Shown here piece after piece: positions 4,970 to 5,309 of a stretch of 5,309 nucleotides of DNA (position 1 is the first letter of the stretch; every line of letters begins with the position of its first letter). The notes under the pieces are model-generated. The model searched no databases, was not told where the DNA came from, and worked only from the letters and a program-made list of their open reading frames with translations. A program made the translations under genes and the position numbers. Where the stretch lies: positions 1 through 5,309 of the forward strand of contig CADCUU010000185.1 in NCBI GenBank assembly GCA_902805995.1. Reading direction: 5' to 3'. This stretch comes from an uncultured Rubellimicrobium sp. Its GTDB lineage: Bacteria; Pseudomonadota; Alphaproteobacteria; Rhodobacterales; Rhodobacteraceae.

Positions 4970-4976
4970 ATATGCC

Positions 4977-5108
4977 ATGGCCAAGGGCCAGATGCGACCC
5001 AAGAAGGAAGTGAAGAAGCCCAAGAAAGACAAGACGTCCAAGGCGGCGCCAGTCAGCTTTGAAAAGGGCATCTCCGCCAACGGGGAAAGCAGCAAGAAAA
5101 AGAGCTGA
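4977..5108 (+). CDS. Small lysine-rich conserved hypothetical protein (MAKGQMR type)
   Basis: This 43-residue protein is very basic, with thirteen Lys and one Arg against three Glu and one Asp. It starts MAKGQMRPKKEVKKPKKDK and ends SSKKKS. It has no signal peptide or membrane segment, and is probably disordered and cytoplasmic. I recall short proteins starting MAKGQMR/MAKGQLR followed by Lys-rich KKPK runs as widespread in alphaproteobacteria, annotated only as hypothetical. This is memory, not a search. The positive charge suggests nucleic-acid or ribosome binding, which is inference. The strong ribosome-binding site, absence of a partner gene and nearby terminator suggest a well-translated single-gene unit. 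It is easily missed by gene callers because of its length. Confidence 0.83.
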   Translation: MAKGQMRPKKEVKKPKKDKTSKAAPVSFEKGISANGESSKKKS

Positions 5109-5172
5109 GCCGTCCCGACCTCCAAAGTCGGTTCCGCTGCCCAAGTCTGCAAGGCTACCCGGACCGGACGGA

Positions 5173-5213
5173 ACCGGAGGCCTCCCCGGAGGGGGCCCCG
5201 GTGACTGTTTTTT
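5173..5213 (+). terminator. Rho-independent terminator after the lysine-rich gene
   Basis: An outer stem ACCGG (5173-5177) / CCGGT (5198-5202), a single bulged A (5178) and an inner stem GGCCTCC (5179-5185) / GGGGGCC (5191-5197) close the loop CCGGA. This gives 12 pairs including one G-T. Six T (5208-5213) follow after a 5-nt gap. It ends the transcript about 65 bp past the stop codon. Confidence 0.75.
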
Positions 5214-5309
5214 CGCTATGTCACCATCAAGGCACTACTCCGAAGCATCCCTGATCTGCCGGCGTTGCATCCGGGGCGGCGCTTTGTCCTTTCCGTAATC
5301 CGATTACGG
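5214..5309 (+). other. Right-edge open stretch, possible partial coding sequence
   Basis: The frame read from 5205 stays open to the edge and gives a protein-like string, TIKALLRSIPDLPALHPGRR and on to the end. It has no ATG, GTG or TTG start and begins right at the terminator's T-run. An ATG at 5218 opens only a 26-codon frame with no ribosome-binding site. It may be a 5'-truncated gene remnant or chance. The last 17 bases are a palindrome. Confidence 0.22.
5293..5309. repeat. Perfect palindrome at the contig edge
   Basis: CCGTAATC (5293-5300), a single C and GATTACGG (5302-5309) form an exact inverted repeat that ends on the last base. It may reflect a fold-back artefact or assembly break at a repeat, or it could be one arm of a natural inverted repeat. 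Confidence 0.6.

Larger units (their letters stand above)
4284..4976. other. ~690-bp region with no intact gene; several stem-loops
   Basis: Frames as long as 145 codons exist here (e.g. minus 4498-4935 and plus 4597-5013), but they are rich in Cys, Trp, Pro, Ser and Arg with no family signature and look non-coding. The azlC promoter should lie in 4284-4400, where GACCTTCCGC recurs (4341-4350). Three stem-loops lie at 4423-4455, 4503-4559 and 4653-4686. A 13-bp palindrome, ACCTGC-A-GCAGGT, is at 4780-4792. A possible eroded coding stretch is at 4737-4844. A hairpin GCCCG/CGGGC (4907-4926) lies shortly before the next gene. The region could be decayed coding DNA or a structured RNA locus. I cannot decide which from the sequence. 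Confidence 0.5.

Noticed and set aside
4597..5013. Plus-strand open frame of 138 codons
   Set aside because: Composition typical of antisense or non-coding GC-rich DNA. It overlaps the better supported lysine-rich gene out of frame.
1..5309. tRNA, rRNA, CRISPR array, complete insertion sequence or prophage
   Set aside because: No TPsiC-like GGTTCGA context with a cloverleaf, no regularly spaced repeats beyond two units, and no intact transposase or integrase motif on either strand.

Overview
The window is GC-rich DNA that looks alphaproteobacterial, most likely from the Rhodobacteraceae. Four things point there: high G+C, a tandem double cold-shock-domain protein, a secreted protein ending in a TolA/TonB-C-like domain of the type I associate with that family, and a 43-residue lysine-rich MAKGQMR-type protein I recall from this group. 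The assignment is an inference from protein character; no rRNA or marker gene is present. The first 20 bases end in a 17-base exact match to the Illumina TruSeq read-1 adapter. This is therefore probably a short-read contig with uncut adapter at its left edge, and base 21 is the first trustworthy base. The right edge is a perfect short palindrome.

Layout. A TetR-family regulator (minus strand) runs off the left edge at the adapter junction. A 425-bp spacer separates it from a divergent plus-strand pair: a two-domain cold-shock protein, then a 119-residue coiled-coil protein of unknown function, with a GC-rich hairpin between them. A 346-bp spacer follows, holding a small hairpin and two tandem 23-bp units. 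Next is a plus-strand gene for an exported protein with a signal peptide, a cysteine-containing N-terminal region, an acidic Pro/Glu/Ala linker and a TolA/TonB-C-like end. Convergent to it lies a minus-strand azlC-azlD operon with a 4-bp ATGA overlap, a branched-chain amino-acid exporter. Upstream of azlC are about 690 bp with no convincing intact gene. This stretch has several stem-loops and one 35-codon stretch that reads like eroded coding sequence. It ends at a small lysine-rich gene with a strong ribosome-binding site and a good rho-independent terminator. The last ~100 bp hold an open frame without a start codon.

How the genes relate. azlC and azlD almost certainly form one two-subunit membrane exporter. 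The cold-shock gene and the coiled-coil gene are probably co-transcribed, though a hairpin between them could reduce read-through. The TetR protein may regulate its own promoter or an unseen gene to the left; nothing ties it to the cold-shock gene. The exported TolA-like protein stands alone, with no tolQ, tolR, tolB or pal in view. I do not see a clear new multi-gene system. The items most worth a second look are the anchorless TolA-like protein, the tandem dyad repeats whose core recurs upstream of azlC, and the structured orphan region at 4423-4844.
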